Shown here: positions 50,833 to 59,308 of the stretch, one piece after another
Position numbering within the stretch: position 1 is the stretch's first letter
Layout of the letters: each line of letters starts with the position of its first letter
NCBI GenBank assembly: GCA_002083555.1
Contig: MSXN01000005.1
Coordinates: 200,114-264,113, forward strand
Source: Nitrospira sp. ST-bin5
GTDB taxonomy: Bacteria > Nitrospirota > Nitrospiria > Nitrospirales > Nitrospiraceae
Direction of reading: 5' to 3'
Length of the DNA stretch: 64,000 nucleotides
Program-made: the position numbers and the translations under genes
Notes under the pieces: generated by a model
Told to the model about the DNA's origin: nothing
The model's database searches: none
Seen by the model: the letters and a program-made list of their open reading frames with translations, nothing else

Positions 50833-51648
50833 TCATGGGTGAAAGGGAACCTCGGTACGAAGCCCTGGTTGAGCCGGCTTGCCGGTGTATCTTTTGTATG
50901 CGATCGGTACCAGCGCGAGCAGTCCCAACAAGGTGAACGCAAGGATCACATTGGGCGAGGCGATTTCTTTGAGCGAATTGATCGTGCCCAACTGACGCCC
51001 GGCATAGGCATAGACAAAGCTGCCCGGAATGATCCCCAGCGCTGTTGCGGCGACGTAAGAGCCGAGGCGGACCCGGGTCAGGCCCGACACCAGATTGACC
51101 AGGAAGAAGGGAAACAACGGAACGAGCCGGAGCGTCACGAGGTAGCTGAACGCGTTCTTCGCAAACCCCTCTTGAATCGGTCTCAGTTTCTCTCCGAACT
51201 TCTGTTCAACCCACCCGCGTAGGAGATAGCGTGCTGTCAAGAACGCCAGTGTGGCCCCGCTGGTCGCCCCGAGATTGACGAAGAAGGTTCCCGTGACACT
51301 CCCGAACAGAAACCCTCCGACAAGAGTCAGAATCGTGGCGCCGGGAAGTGACAAGCCGGTCACCAGGCTGTAGACGGCGATAAAACTCGCCGCCGCCGCG
51401 GCGCGGTGTTCATCGGCGAAAGTCAGCAGCCGGTCGCGGTTGGCCTTTACCGTCTCCAGCGTGAGGTAGGCATCCAGGTCAAACCAGAAAAATACGCCGA
51501 CGGCGAGTCCGATCACTGCGGCGATGATGAATTTGCCTGAACGCGGCCCGGTCGTCGATTCAAATGGCAACGAGTCTTGGAGGGCTGCTTGTTTTGAATG
51601 TCCAGTTGCCCCTACGTCCGAATGGCAGGCTGCGCAAGGTGTTTTCAT
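50833..51648 (-). CDS. TVP38/TMEM64 family membrane protein, first copy
   Basis: A 271-residue membrane protein with six or so helices and the SNARE-associated/DedA core GATILTLVGGFLFGSVTGTFFVNLGATSGATLAFLTARY and GLTRVRLGSYVAATALGIIPGSFVYAYAGRQLG. The N-terminus MKTPCAACHSD has a haem-like CxxCH. The start at ATG 51648 is chosen because AAGGGAG precedes it. It heads the operon with the flavoprotein, DUF3047 and the outer-membrane protein; a Crp-type promoter lies upstream (51742-51784). Confidence 0.9.
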   Translation of the reverse strand: MKTPCAACHSDVGATGHSKQAALQDSLPFESTTGPRSGKFIIAAVIGLAVGVFFWFDLDAYLTLETVKANRDRLLTFADEHRAAAAASFIAVYSLVTGLSLPGATILTLVGGFLFGSVTGTFFVNLGATSGATLAFLTARYLLRGWVEQKFGEKLRPIQEGFAKNAFSYLVTLRLVPLFPFFLVNLVSGLTRVRLGSYVAATALGIIPGSFVYAYAGRQLGTINSLKEIASPNVILAFTLLGLLALVPIAYKRYTGKPAQPGLRTEVPFHP

Positions 51649-51741
51649 CAGGATGCTCCCTTCGATTGGCTGATTGACGCCGAGCCTCTGTTTCGGCTGA
51701 GGTCGATTTGTGTGATTGGAATGTCCTCCCGTCATGCCTGC

Positions 51742-51784
51742 ACGGTAACTCATTTCCGAACTGGGATCTGTGAGCCAGTTCACA
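51742..51784 (-). promoter_or_regulatory. Crp-type class II promoter toward the TVP38 operon
   Basis: TGTGAG-CCAG-TTCACA (51769-51784) with TACCGT on the minus strand (51742-51747), centres 32 bases apart. Transcription would start near 51735, 87 bases before the TVP38 ATG. Confidence 0.6.
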
Positions 51785-51960
51785 GCACGGCACAAGAGGG
51801 AGCGATGACGGTCATAGTTTGTGACGGCGCAGGGTTCCAGGCCCCATGGCCTTACCGCGAGGGGCGTACTGTATGATGTGTATGCGCAATGCTCGTGCAG
51901 GCCTTCCTTACTGAGTATTCCCGCCTAGCGAGTCCATCCCTTGGCCTCGTAAGGCATGGA

Positions 51961-52006
51961 AACTGTAAGCGGCCTTACAGTTTTGCGACTTCCCCTAGCA
52001 TAGACT
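51961..52006 (+). promoter_or_regulatory. Crp-type class II promoter toward the regulator gene
   Basis: The palindrome has nine-base perfect arms, AACTGTAAG and its complement, around CGGC (51961-51982), the best match in the window. TAGACT (52001-52006) is centred 32 bases from the centre. It stands 139 bases before the Crp-family gene, so autoregulation is likely. Confidence 0.7.
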
Positions 52007-52120
52007 TACAGTGATGTCCTGCGGGAAATTAAAAAGGTGAATCTCCGGTAATCGAACTACCCTTCTTGCCTTGAAGAGGCGAACCGAGTAGTCTTCGGAT
52101 ATTCCGCGTGAGCCAACTCC

Positions 52121-52822
52121 ATGGACCTTTCGCAAACCGTCCCGAACAAACTCTGGTACCTCAAACACATTCGCTTGTTTGACGGGATTTCTCCTTCTGA
52201 AATGCAGGAGATGGAGAAGATCACTCGCATGGAGGAGGTCAAGAAGCGGCAGCCGTTATATCTGCCTGGAGATCCGAGCAGCAGTGTGTATTTCCTCAAA
52301 CGAGGGCGCGTGAAGATCGCCAACACAGCGCCCAGCGGGAAGGAAGTCACCTTCGATATCCTGGAGGCGGGGGACATTTTCGGAGAACTCGATGTGCTGG
52401 AAGATGCTCCTCGATCGACGTCGGCCGAGACCCTCGATGACGCGCTCATCTGCGTAATTCCCCGGAAGGATTTCGATCAGTATTTGGCCATGCATCCCAG
52501 CGTGATGTACAAACTGACCAAGTTGATCGGCCTGCGGCTCAAGAAAATCCAAAGCCGTGTCGAAGATCTCGTCTTTCGCGAGGTGCCGGCCCGCCTGGCT
52601 CACTTGCTCTCAGAGTTGGGCAAGACCGAGGGGGTTGCAGAGAAACAAGGAATTCGACTGAACGTGAAGCTGACCCATCAGGAAATGGCCAACCTCATCG
52701 GGTGCAGCCGTGAAACCGTGAGTGCCATCATGGGGCAATTTCGAGACGACGGCCTCATTCAAACGGACGGCCGGACGATTACCATCCTCAAGCCGAGCGC
52801 GCTGTCGCAGCTCGTGTCATGA
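52121..52822 (+). CDS. Crp/Fnr family transcription regulator
   Basis: A 233-residue protein with an N-terminal cyclic-nucleotide-type beta barrel (DIFGELDVLEDAPRSTSAETL, keeping G-E-L at 88-90 and R98-S99 of the cAMP pocket), a dimerisation helix and a C-terminal winged HTH with the recognition helix GCSRETVSAIMGQF. Arg197 and Glu198 match CRP Arg180 and Glu181, while Ala202 replaces Arg185. No iron-sulfur cysteine cluster of the Fnr type is seen. It is the most likely ligand of the palindromes found across the accessory block, including one at its own promoter. Confidence 0.9.
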   Translation: MDLSQTVPNKLWYLKHIRLFDGISPSEMQEMEKITRMEEVKKRQPLYLPGDPSSSVYFLKRGRVKIANTAPSGKEVTFDILEAGDIFGELDVLEDAPRSTSAETLDDALICVIPRKDFDQYLAMHPSVMYKLTKLIGLRLKKIQSRVEDLVFREVPARLAHLLSELGKTEGVAEKQGIRLNVKLTHQEMANLIGCSRETVSAIMGQFRDDGLIQTDGRTITILKPSALSQLVS

Positions 52823-52898
52823 GTTATGATCTCCCGCTAAGCAGTAGCGCCGTTACTCCCCCGGCGGGCCACCGCTGGCCTATGAAACTTGATAGACA

Positions 52899-53105
52899 CT
52901 ACCCACGGCTCTTGGGTTGGGCTTGATGTTCTAGCACCCGCCGTTCGGCCTCCATCCAATGGTCGAGGTCATGGCCATCCTCATGGCCACACTGACAGTA
53001 GAGCTCATAGGCAAGGGACCGAATCTCCTCTCTCACTTGTTTCGGTCTGGAATGTTCCGGCCCGGCGGGTGAAGCCTTGCGGGAGCTGCGAGGTTTCTTC
53101 GGCAT
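52899..53105 (-). CDS. DUF2934 domain small protein
   Basis: A 68-residue protein of the DUF2934 type: IRSLAYELYCQCGHEDGHDLDHWMEAERRVLEHQ. The N-terminus is basic and low in complexity. GAGGAGG precedes the ATG at 53105. It follows the second TVP38 gene on the same strand, so it is probably cotranscribed with it. DUF2934 function is unknown, although it is often found in redox or stress gene neighbourhoods. Confidence 0.85.
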   Translation of the reverse strand: MPKKPRSSRKASPAGPEHSRPKQVREEIRSLAYELYCQCGHEDGHDLDHWMEAERRVLEHQAQPKSRG

Positions 53106-53150
53106 GGTATCCTCCTCTCGTTTCCCCGAGCCACAGTGACTCTCTGCATC

Positions 53151-53948
53151 TTAAACTGGCGGCCCTCCACAGGAGGAACAGGGAGTCTTGGCCGCGGCCC
53201 CCATATCATTCGGCGCCAGGGCGACTGGCATGCCGCCCCGAATGAACTGAACCCAACGAGCCGTCGGGTATCGAACGACCAATTTCGGAAGAAGCAGCAT
53301 TACGGCCACCATGGCCAGACCGGACACTATCATCAGCCACGCGCCCGAGGCGACTTGGCTGCCCGCGTAGGTCAGCGCGAAGGTCGGCGGAATCATCCCG
53401 ACAAACGTGACGAAAGCGAAGGTCCGGAGTGACATATTGGTCAGGCCGGCGCCGTAACTGATCACGTCGAACGAGAAGAGCGGGACCAGCCGGGCCAGCA
53501 GAACAAAGATCGCCAGATGCCGGTCCGAGCATCGCTCGCAGAACGCAACGTTGGTGCGCAGCAGTTTGGCCAGGACGTCCCGCCCCAACATGCGCCCGAT
53601 GAGAAAACTCGCGATCGCGCCGATCTCCGCGCCGAATACGGCATAGGCAGTGCCCAGCATCGGGCCGAAGGTGGCGCCGGCGGCGATGTCTAAGGGCAGG
53701 CTCGGGATCGGACTGATCACGACGCTCGTCGCCATCAGCGCCATAAAGATTGGAGGCGCCCATGGCCCCGCTTGCTGAAGCCAGCCGGTAATCCGTTCCG
53801 GATGCAGGAGTTCGCTGAAATCGAACCAGAAGCTGAGTCCGTACCCGCCGAGGATGAGCAGGAGAAAGGCGGCCCCTTTGAGGAGCGCACGGGGCGGCAG
53901 CCGTTTCCGCAGTCGGGTGCGAGCGGAGAGTAAATCCGGACGGGACAT
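53151..53948 (-). CDS. TVP38/TMEM64 family membrane protein, second copy
   Basis: A 265-residue membrane protein with the TVP38 core FMALMATSVVISPIPSLPLDIAAGATFGPMLGTAYAVFGAEIGAIASFLIGRMLG and a helix TLTYAGSQVASGAW. The C-terminal tail AAAKTPCSSCGGPPV carries a CxxC like the N-terminus of the first copy (KTPCAAC). The ATG at 53948 with AGGAG upstream is preferred to the in-frame start at 53975. A Crp-type site at 54102 lies upstream. It may act in membrane lipid or metal homeostasis. Confidence 0.88.
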   Translation of the reverse strand: MSRPDLLSARTRLRKRLPPRALLKGAAFLLLILGGYGLSFWFDFSELLHPERITGWLQQAGPWAPPIFMALMATSVVISPIPSLPLDIAAGATFGPMLGTAYAVFGAEIGAIASFLIGRMLGRDVLAKLLRTNVAFCERCSDRHLAIFVLLARLVPLFSFDVISYGAGLTNMSLRTFAFVTFVGMIPPTFALTYAGSQVASGAWLMIVSGLAMVAVMLLLPKLVVRYPTARWVQFIRGGMPVALAPNDMGAAAKTPCSSCGGPPV

Positions 53949-54074
53949 GGAGATCTCCTCAGTACGGCATGTCACAATTCTATAGCATGAGTGAAATCGG
54001 CATAATTAGCCTGCCTTCGCAGGGCGTCGAGCTCAAACTGGCATGCTTCAAGTCTCTCGGGGGCATTAAGACGC

Positions 54075-54117
54075 ATCCTGCACGATCTCGGCGTTGGTAA
54101 CTGTCATACAACTTACA
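54075..54117 (-). promoter_or_regulatory. Crp-type class II promoter toward second TVP38 gene
   Basis: TGTCAT-ACAA-CTTACA (54102-54117) with CAGGAT on the minus strand (54075-54080), centres 32 bases apart. The left arm is weaker than in the other sites, but the spacing is the same. Transcription would start near 54068, about 120 bases before the gene. Confidence 0.5.
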
Positions 54118-54188
54118 GGACTTGGAATATTGTAGAAGTCTAGGGAAAGAAGTTGCCAGGCTCAGCACCATCGCGTGCCATACATCGG

Positions 54189-55202
54189 TCAAAACTTGAA
54201 ATCACCGCCGAGCCACAGGTTTGTATTGCTGACCGAAGTAGGTTCGAAGCTAAACTTCCGACTGCCATGTTGACAGCCGAACTTCAGCGTCATCGCGTCG
54301 GTGAAACGATACTGAAACTCCAGGTCGCCTTGATAAACATTCTCGTGGGCGCCGCGATGCATATCGTCCGCGAGGCCGCTCGTAAAATTATTGCGCTCGT
54401 AGTCTAGACCGAAAATGACACTCACACGCTCCATTGCCTGCACCACCAGTTCGGCCGAGGCATAGTGATTGACATAAGAGATGTCATCGTGAATCTGTGG
54501 TTGGTTTCGTCCGTCGGCCAGTCCTCGCTCGTAATGGTACCCCACCAGCAATTGAACCCGCGGAGTGATGCTCCATTCGACGTGGGGGCCGACCGTCCAG
54601 AAGCTGGTGTCACGTTCGCTGAAGGCTTCATTGTATTGCCGCAGGCCATAGCGCCCGAGGAGCCGCACCGTGACGTTCGAGGCCACGCGGCGTTCCAGGT
54701 GGGTGCTCCAAAATTGAGTCGTCACGCGTTCATCGACCAGCAGTTCTTTCCCGGAACGGCGCTCATCATTTTTGCCGACGAACAAGTTGGGCCCGTAGAA
54801 ATAGTACAGCCGTATTGCCGTGTCAGACGCAACGTCTTGTGTCAGACGCAGACGGTAGGACCCGTGGTTGAAGACAGGATTCTCGGCAAAAATGAAGCCT
54901 TGCGCCTGCGCCGACAATTCAGTGCGTCCCCAGCGTGAGTCGAAAGTCCGCCGGACGTCGATAGACGGCTCATAGACCATGTCGCTCCCCTGACCGGTTC
55001 GATCCACGACCGGCTGAGTGGGGTCATTCTGCAAGGACAGTCTCCGTGTGGCGGAGAAAAGACCGACATCGTCGGTGTAAAAAAGGTTGTTCTGGATCTC
55101 GCCTGACCATTGAGCCGAGACAAGCGTGGACTGGAGGAGCACTCCAGCCAGCACGGCCGTGCATCGCACAAGATTCACGAGGAGGCGAGCGCGATAGAAC
55201 AC
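54189..55202 (-). CDS. outer-membrane beta-barrel protein
   Basis: A 337-residue protein with a signal peptide (LLVNLVRCTAVLAGVLLQSTLVSA), many alternating amphipathic strands and a terminal phenylalanine (LWLGGDFKF), the standard end of an outer-membrane barrel. It resembles BBP2-type putative porins of Nitrospirota and related phyla. GTG 55202 is chosen because AAGGAG is seven bases upstream; GTG 55208 is too close to it. It may act as a channel, but nothing shows its substrate. Confidence 0.8.
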   Translation of the reverse strand: MFYRARLLVNLVRCTAVLAGVLLQSTLVSAQWSGEIQNNLFYTDDVGLFSATRRLSLQNDPTQPVVDRTGQGSDMVYEPSIDVRRTFDSRWGRTELSAQAQGFIFAENPVFNHGSYRLRLTQDVASDTAIRLYYFYGPNLFVGKNDERRSGKELLVDERVTTQFWSTHLERRVASNVTVRLLGRYGLRQYNEAFSERDTSFWTVGPHVEWSITPRVQLLVGYHYERGLADGRNQPQIHDDISYVNHYASAELVVQAMERVSVIFGLDYERNNFTSGLADDMHRGAHENVYQGDLEFQYRFTDAMTLKFGCQHGSRKFSFEPTSVSNTNLWLGGDFKF

Positions 55203-55517
55203 CGTCACGCTCCTTTCTCGCCGGAGTCCGTTGGTTCCTCCCGTGTAAGAGCGCTGGCACAGACGGCATGCGGACCGAAGGGCTCACCAGTGCGACTGAA
55301 TCGGACGCGACTCACACCTGGTTCAGAAGACGTCCAGCCACACGTTCTCGTATCCATATTCAGCAACCGTTCGTCTTTTAATTATCAACTGGCGCGGCCG
55401 CCATAATTATGATGGCTGGTTTTTCATCTGGCAGGGACAGCCGAACTCTTCTCCTCAGGTCTTCACAGAGACTCCTGCAAGCCGAAGAACCATCTTCATA
55501 AACAGGGCGCCGTGATT
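55203..55517. other. gene-free stretch upstream of the barrel protein
   Basis: A 315-base interval with no credible gene. A TGTAAG half-site at 55244-55249 does not have a good second arm or a correctly spaced -10, so I do not count it as part of the Crp-type set. Confidence 0.4.
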
Positions 55518-55679
55518 TTAAGAACCTGTCCGAATATGAGCCTTCTGCGACGGCGCGTGATGCGCGGCGTCGTGATCGGCGTCGAATACTCCATCCGGTT
55601 GCGGAACAGCGAATACGTTTTCGGCCATGATAAGCATCCAACTGGCTGCCAGGACAATCAATGGGTGCGACATCCTCAT
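55518..55679 (-). CDS. small exported hypothetical peptide
   Basis: A possible 53-residue product from ATG 55679 that overlaps the stop of the TPR lipoprotein gene by four bases (ATGA). It has a hydrophobic stretch (PLIVLAASWMLIMAENVFA) that looks like a signal peptide, then a short histidine-rich tail (DADHDAAHHAPS). The translational coupling and the signal are the only supports; there is no separate ribosome binding site. Confidence 0.4.
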   Translation of the reverse strand: MRMSHPLIVLAASWMLIMAENVFAVPQPDGVFDADHDAAHHAPSQKAHIRTGS

Positions 55680-56332
55680 ATCAACGAATCCGGAAGGGAC
55701 GCTTGCTGCCGGGTTGCAAGCACTCTCAGAATCATGTCGGCGTGGTTGAGAGCCCGGACGCTCCAATGTCGAACCGTTTGAAGATAGGCGAGGTCCGCGT
55801 AGTGCGGATCCAGGTGAATCGCCTTCCGATAGCTCTCGCTTGCCTGGTCCCCGTGACCACCGGCGAACAGGCCGAGCGCCAAACCGGCCCAGGTGCCGGC
55901 CATCTGCTGGTTGAGGTCCACGGCAATCCGCCAGGCCTTCATTGCAGAGACGAGCTGCTCCAACTCAAAGAAAGCAAAACCAAGATTGCTCCAGGCCGGC
56001 GCAGAGCCGGGATTGAGCGCAACGGATTCTCGGAACTCTACGAGCGCGGCTTCGGGCTGCCCTTGGAGATGGAGAATCATGCCAAGGTTGTTATGGGGCA
56101 TGGGATTGAGAGGACTGAGCCGGATCGCTTCACGAAACTCCCGGGCCGCACCCTCCAGGTCTCTTTGCTCGAACAACCGCCCTCCGGCGTCAATATGAAG
56201 GAGGGACTCATCCTGTGCGGCACGAATAGTCGGTTCTGAAGCCACCTCGAAAGATGCCTCTGCGTGAGAACCGGCGCACCCAAACGTCATCGTGAGCACC
56301 ACTGCGGCACTCCAAGCAGACAGGTACGTCAT
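55676..56332 (-). CDS. TPR-repeat lipoprotein
   Basis: A 218-residue lipoprotein: signal with lipobox TFGCAGSHA, then TPR units (HIDAGGRLFEQRDLEGAAREFREAIRLSPLNP, MPHNNLGMILHLQGQPEAALVEFRESVALNPGS, WSNLGFAFFELEQLVSAMKAWRIAVDLN, and another). These repeats act as protein-binding scaffolds. AGGGAG precedes ATG 56332. It might serve as an assembly factor for a periplasmic or outer-membrane complex encoded nearby. Confidence 0.85.
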   Translation of the reverse strand: MTYLSAWSAAVVLTMTFGCAGSHAEASFEVASEPTIRAAQDESLLHIDAGGRLFEQRDLEGAAREFREAIRLSPLNPMPHNNLGMILHLQGQPEAALVEFRESVALNPGSAPAWSNLGFAFFELEQLVSAMKAWRIAVDLNQQMAGTWAGLALGLFAGGHGDQASESYRKAIHLDPHYADLAYLQTVRHWSVRALNHADMILRVLATRQQASLPDSLI

Positions 56333-56406
56333 ATCGCTCCCTTCATCACTCACTGATCATTGCAACGGAGAAGCACTCTATGGGCGTTCGCACCATTGAT
56401 GCCGCC

Positions 56407-56655
56407 TCAGCGGCACGTCGTCATGGCCCGCGTCAGCAACCACACGGTCGCCAGTGCGAAACTCGCGATTCCAACAACGCTACTCCAGAACGCGAAAAAG
56501 AGAAGCCGAATATATCCCCCGAGCGTATCTGCTCCATGTGCGATCAGGAGATAAAGGTCCATCCCTAAGCCGACGACCAGCATGATCGCTGAGAATTTAA
56601 TGAAGATTCCTGCATTCCCTCCAGACAAACATTTCCACCGCATCTCCTGTGTCAT
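56407..56655 (-). CDS. small two-helix membrane protein
   Basis: An 82-residue protein with two membrane helices (FSAIMLVVGLGMDLYLLIAHGA and LLFFAFWSSVVGIASFALATVW). AAAGGAG stands five bases before the ATG. Family unknown. It is separated from the TPR gene by 74 bases on the same strand. Confidence 0.6.
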   Translation of the reverse strand: MTQEMRWKCLSGGNAGIFIKFSAIMLVVGLGMDLYLLIAHGADTLGGYIRLLFFAFWSSVVGIASFALATVWLLTRAMTTCR

Positions 56656-57408
56656 AACATTCTCCTTTCCCTCGGCACCCTATCGCGTATGTTTCTCCAA
56701 TCGAGATCCGGGCTATGAAACACGCGCGCGAATCGTGAGAGTGTCCACCTTGGTCGGCAGGTCCCTGGTCATATCGCTTTTCTTTGCCGAACCTTTTCAA
56801 GAACTTGTCGCCCCCCAAAGCGCCTGAACGATTGCCGCGTAATTGCTGGTATCGCTGAGGCTCGTTTCCATCGTTCGCATGGGCTGCGCCCTCACCTGTG
56901 TCATCCATGATTGGATGATGCCATGCTACGTCATGATCATGGCGTGGATCTGTGGCACATCTTACAAACGACTGAACAAATTTCCGGCAGAGACGGTCGG
57001 GTGAAAATGGGATCTTCGGTTGCGTGAAAAATGGGATGGCGGAGATTGTCGAGCCGGTTCTCGCCTGACTAGTCGCGGTCCAACGCACCGAACTGCGTGT
57101 TGCCGGGTACCCAGGCAGCGCATAGCCCATGGCATACGAGACGGCGAAAACTGGCGGGTTAAGGCGAGGGCCATGGAGAATTCGACGATACTGACGTCAC
57201 CGTAGCGGTTAAAGATGGCCTCGCGCCACATGGTTGGCCTCAAGCGGAAGGGCACATCGAAGCTGTGCTAGGAGCAGGGCTTTCATCAACTGAAGAAAGT
57301 GCAGAGCGAGATGTGGAATATGCCGCGCAGATAGGCGAGCGAGATTCTCCGGGCCCATTCTCAACCACACGAAGCCGCTGTTCGACGAGTCAGTCGGTCA
57401 CAGGATTT
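56656..57408. other. 753-base stretch with no clear gene
   Basis: Open frames here have either no ribosome binding site or a composition like an antisense shadow. A palindrome-like element TGTGGC-ACAT-CTTACA (56951-56966) resembles the Crp-type sites, and TAGCAT on the minus strand (56923-56928) lies with its centre 33 rather than 32 bases away; I count it only as a weak candidate. The remaining sequence may be a decayed gene. Confidence 0.35.
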
Positions 57409-58425
57409 TTAGTTTCCTCCTTTGAATACTTGTGTGTCGGGATGGAAGGCGTACCAGGCAAACCAGAACGCCATGAGTGAAGGGAGGAGCGTCCCGTCGG
57501 CATCGAAGACTACGGCGCTGCGTGATCGCTCGTTGAACTGTATGGTAATGGAACGACCTCCCACCTGATCGCTGACGGGAGGGTGGACATTCTTCAGCTC
57601 TGAAATAGGATAGGCCTTGGCGATACCGTTGATCTCCACCCCGACGACCCATTCTTTGGGATGGTAGCGTGGATCGAAATGCAGGGTGTCGAAATACAGT
57701 TCTCTCTCCTCGGCATAACCTGAGTAGGGGTCTCGATCGTAGTGTCTGAAAGACCCTGTTGTCGTGGAGAGGACAAGGGTTGACGGATGGGCCGTCCGCC
57801 ATTCTGACCAGGTCGTATGTTCGAGGAAGATGGGCGCAAGCGTTGTTCCGGTCATTGGGCCGGCCACTGCATGCATTCCAACCTGCGACCAGAGGCTTTC
57901 CGTTTGATGGTCATACATCAGCAAATCGCTCTGATAGAGCAGGCCGGATACGCCGAATGTACGCCGATTCCCTTGTCCCTCCGCATCGAAGGCAATTCCG
58001 GTTCCACAGAGGGGACAGTAGGTGACAACAACCGGCTTGCCGCCGACCACATCGTTCACGATTTCGTGCCAGTTAAGAATCTTGATCGGATAAGCCTTGG
58101 CTTCGGCTCCCTGTGTAAGTCCCAAGACACGATCCGTATCCTGGAGGAACGTCGCCTCCGCCGCAGAGACGAACCGTGGGGTGAGTAAGGCGGGAATCCC
58201 GTCTTTCCCGGGACCGCCATCGACAATCTGGTCGAGCGGTACGCTGTGTTTGGTCAGATCGAACGAGGTCGTCGGGGGCTTTCCAAATCCCAGCCATGCC
58301 GCGTAAATCAGCACGGCGCCGATGCCGACCAGGAACAGCAATCGCCGTCGGGGTGGAGCCATATCAGGCCAGAAGGTTGTGCTGGTCTTGGCCGCAGGCG
58401 TGAGCGATGGACCGTCCTGGTTCAT
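57409..58425 (-). CDS. DUF3179 domain protein with membrane anchor
   Basis: A 338-residue protein with one N-terminal membrane helix (RLLFLVGIGAVLIYAAWLG) and the DUF3179 fold: ALLTPRFVSAAEATFLQD, AKAYPIKILNWHEIVNDVVGGKPVVVTYCPLCGTGIAFD and YAEERELYFDTLHFDPRYHPKEWVVG. The YCPLCGT pair and histidines may bind a metal. It acts in the periplasm, but its reaction is unknown. It overlaps the end of the AhpD-like gene by four bases. Confidence 0.9.
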   Translation of the reverse strand: MNQDGPSLTPAAKTSTTFWPDMAPPRRRLLFLVGIGAVLIYAAWLGFGKPPTTSFDLTKHSVPLDQIVDGGPGKDGIPALLTPRFVSAAEATFLQDTDRVLGLTQGAEAKAYPIKILNWHEIVNDVVGGKPVVVTYCPLCGTGIAFDAEGQGNRRTFGVSGLLYQSDLLMYDHQTESLWSQVGMHAVAGPMTGTTLAPIFLEHTTWSEWRTAHPSTLVLSTTTGSFRHYDRDPYSGYAEERELYFDTLHFDPRYHPKEWVVGVEINGIAKAYPISELKNVHPPVSDQVGGRSITIQFNERSRSAVVFDADGTLLPSLMAFWFAWYAFHPDTQVFKGGN

Positions 58426-59048
58426 GTGGTGAGCAGATAGATTGTTATGGCAACCGGGAGTAGCAGCAGCATGATCAGCAGCAGGCCAACGAGCCGCATA
58501 TCGGTGAATCGGAAGTGTTCCCCCGACGGCGCAATAGGTGCCGGGATTGTCTCCTTGAAATCTTCGTATTCGTCACGCAAACACGCGCTCAGAAACGGCG
58601 GAGTGTCCGGGATGTTCGAGGGCATGACTCCGGAAAGGTATCGGTCAAACGCCTTAAAAAATCGGATGGTCGACACGAGCTTGCGGTATGTCGCCTGATC
58701 GAGCGCGTTCAATTGGAACGCGTGGGGCAAAACCGTGGCGAAATACATTCCTGCATCATTAGCGGTAATGGCCAACGCGATAATATGCTTGGTGCTGTGA
58801 TCCAGATGTTCGAGATCAAGCTCTTCTTTGAACAGTTCCCAGGCCGTTTCCAGATAGGCCGGTCGATCGCTCATCCCCAGAAACAGATCCGGCACAAATG
58901 AGACACCGAGAGTCTTGGTGATATCCAGAAAGACGGTCTGGGTGGCGGTGATCCGTGAGAGGTCAGAACTGATGCTCTCCGGCTGAATATCCGTTACTGA
59001 CAGGGTCTTCACCCTAGAGTCGCTCTCCCGGCCGGCAACCGGCCTCAT
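58422..59048 (-). CDS. AhpD-fold protein with C-terminal membrane helix
   Basis: A 208-residue protein with an AhpD/carboxymuconolactone-decarboxylase-like helical core (HLDHSTKHIIALAITANDAGMYFATVLPHAFQLNALDQ) that lacks the CxxC pair, and a C-terminal membrane helix (LVGLLLIMLLLLPVAITIYLL). It starts with an ATG at 59048 that overlaps the stop of the thioredoxin-like gene (TGATG). The core may have lost redox activity or use another group. Confidence 0.7.
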   Translation of the reverse strand: MRPVAGRESDSRVKTLSVTDIQPESISSDLSRITATQTVFLDITKTLGVSFVPDLFLGMSDRPAYLETAWELFKEELDLEHLDHSTKHIIALAITANDAGMYFATVLPHAFQLNALDQATYRKLVSTIRFFKAFDRYLSGVMPSNIPDTPPFLSACLRDEYEDFKETIPAPIAPSGEHFRFTDMRLVGLLLIMLLLLPVAITIYLLTT

Positions 59049-59302
59049 CACGAGTTGCCCCTTTCCCATTCCTTGAGTCTCGCCAGCAACCATTCCTTGC
59101 GTGGAATACCCGTGGCAAGGATTCGTCCATCTAGGAGAAAGGCCGGAAACACCAGAATCCCAAGTGCATCACAGTCTTCTTTGCTGGCCGCACGAATATC
59201 GATATGCCAATCCGGAAGTTCTTCCTGAATTTCTTGGGCTAAAGTCCGAGCCGATTGTTCGGATAGACACCCCCGGTGAACAAGAATATCAAGACGAGCC
59301 AT
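59048..59302 (-). CDS. thioredoxin-fold small protein
   Basis: An 84-residue thioredoxin-like protein: MARLDILVHRGCLSEQSARTLA (single cysteine at the N-terminal redox place), DALGILVFPAFLLDGRILATGIPRKEWLLARL with the cis-proline. The lack of a second active-site cysteine suggests a monothiol or carrier role. It begins the trx-AhpD-DUF3179 operon; a Crp-type promoter (59309-59351) lies just upstream. Confidence 0.8.
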   Translation of the reverse strand: MARLDILVHRGCLSEQSARTLAQEIQEELPDWHIDIRAASKEDCDALGILVFPAFLLDGRILATGIPRKEWLLARLKEWERGNS

Positions 59303-59308
59303 GGGGTA

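Larger units (their letters stand above)
51649..52120. other. divergent control region between TVP38 operon and crp-like gene
   Basis: The 472-base gap has no gene. It contains two Crp-type class II promoters, one toward TVP38 (51742-51784) and one toward the regulator gene (51961-52006). The region between them shows no further pattern I can name. Confidence 0.6.

Noticed and set aside
55244..55259. TGTAAG-AGCG-CTGGCA upstream of the outer-membrane protein gene
   Set aside because: The second arm is poor and no -10-like hexamer is found at 32 bases.
56597..57130. 177-residue open frame on the minus strand
   Set aside because: It overlaps the start of the small membrane protein gene in another frame, has no ribosome binding site and looks like a chance opening.
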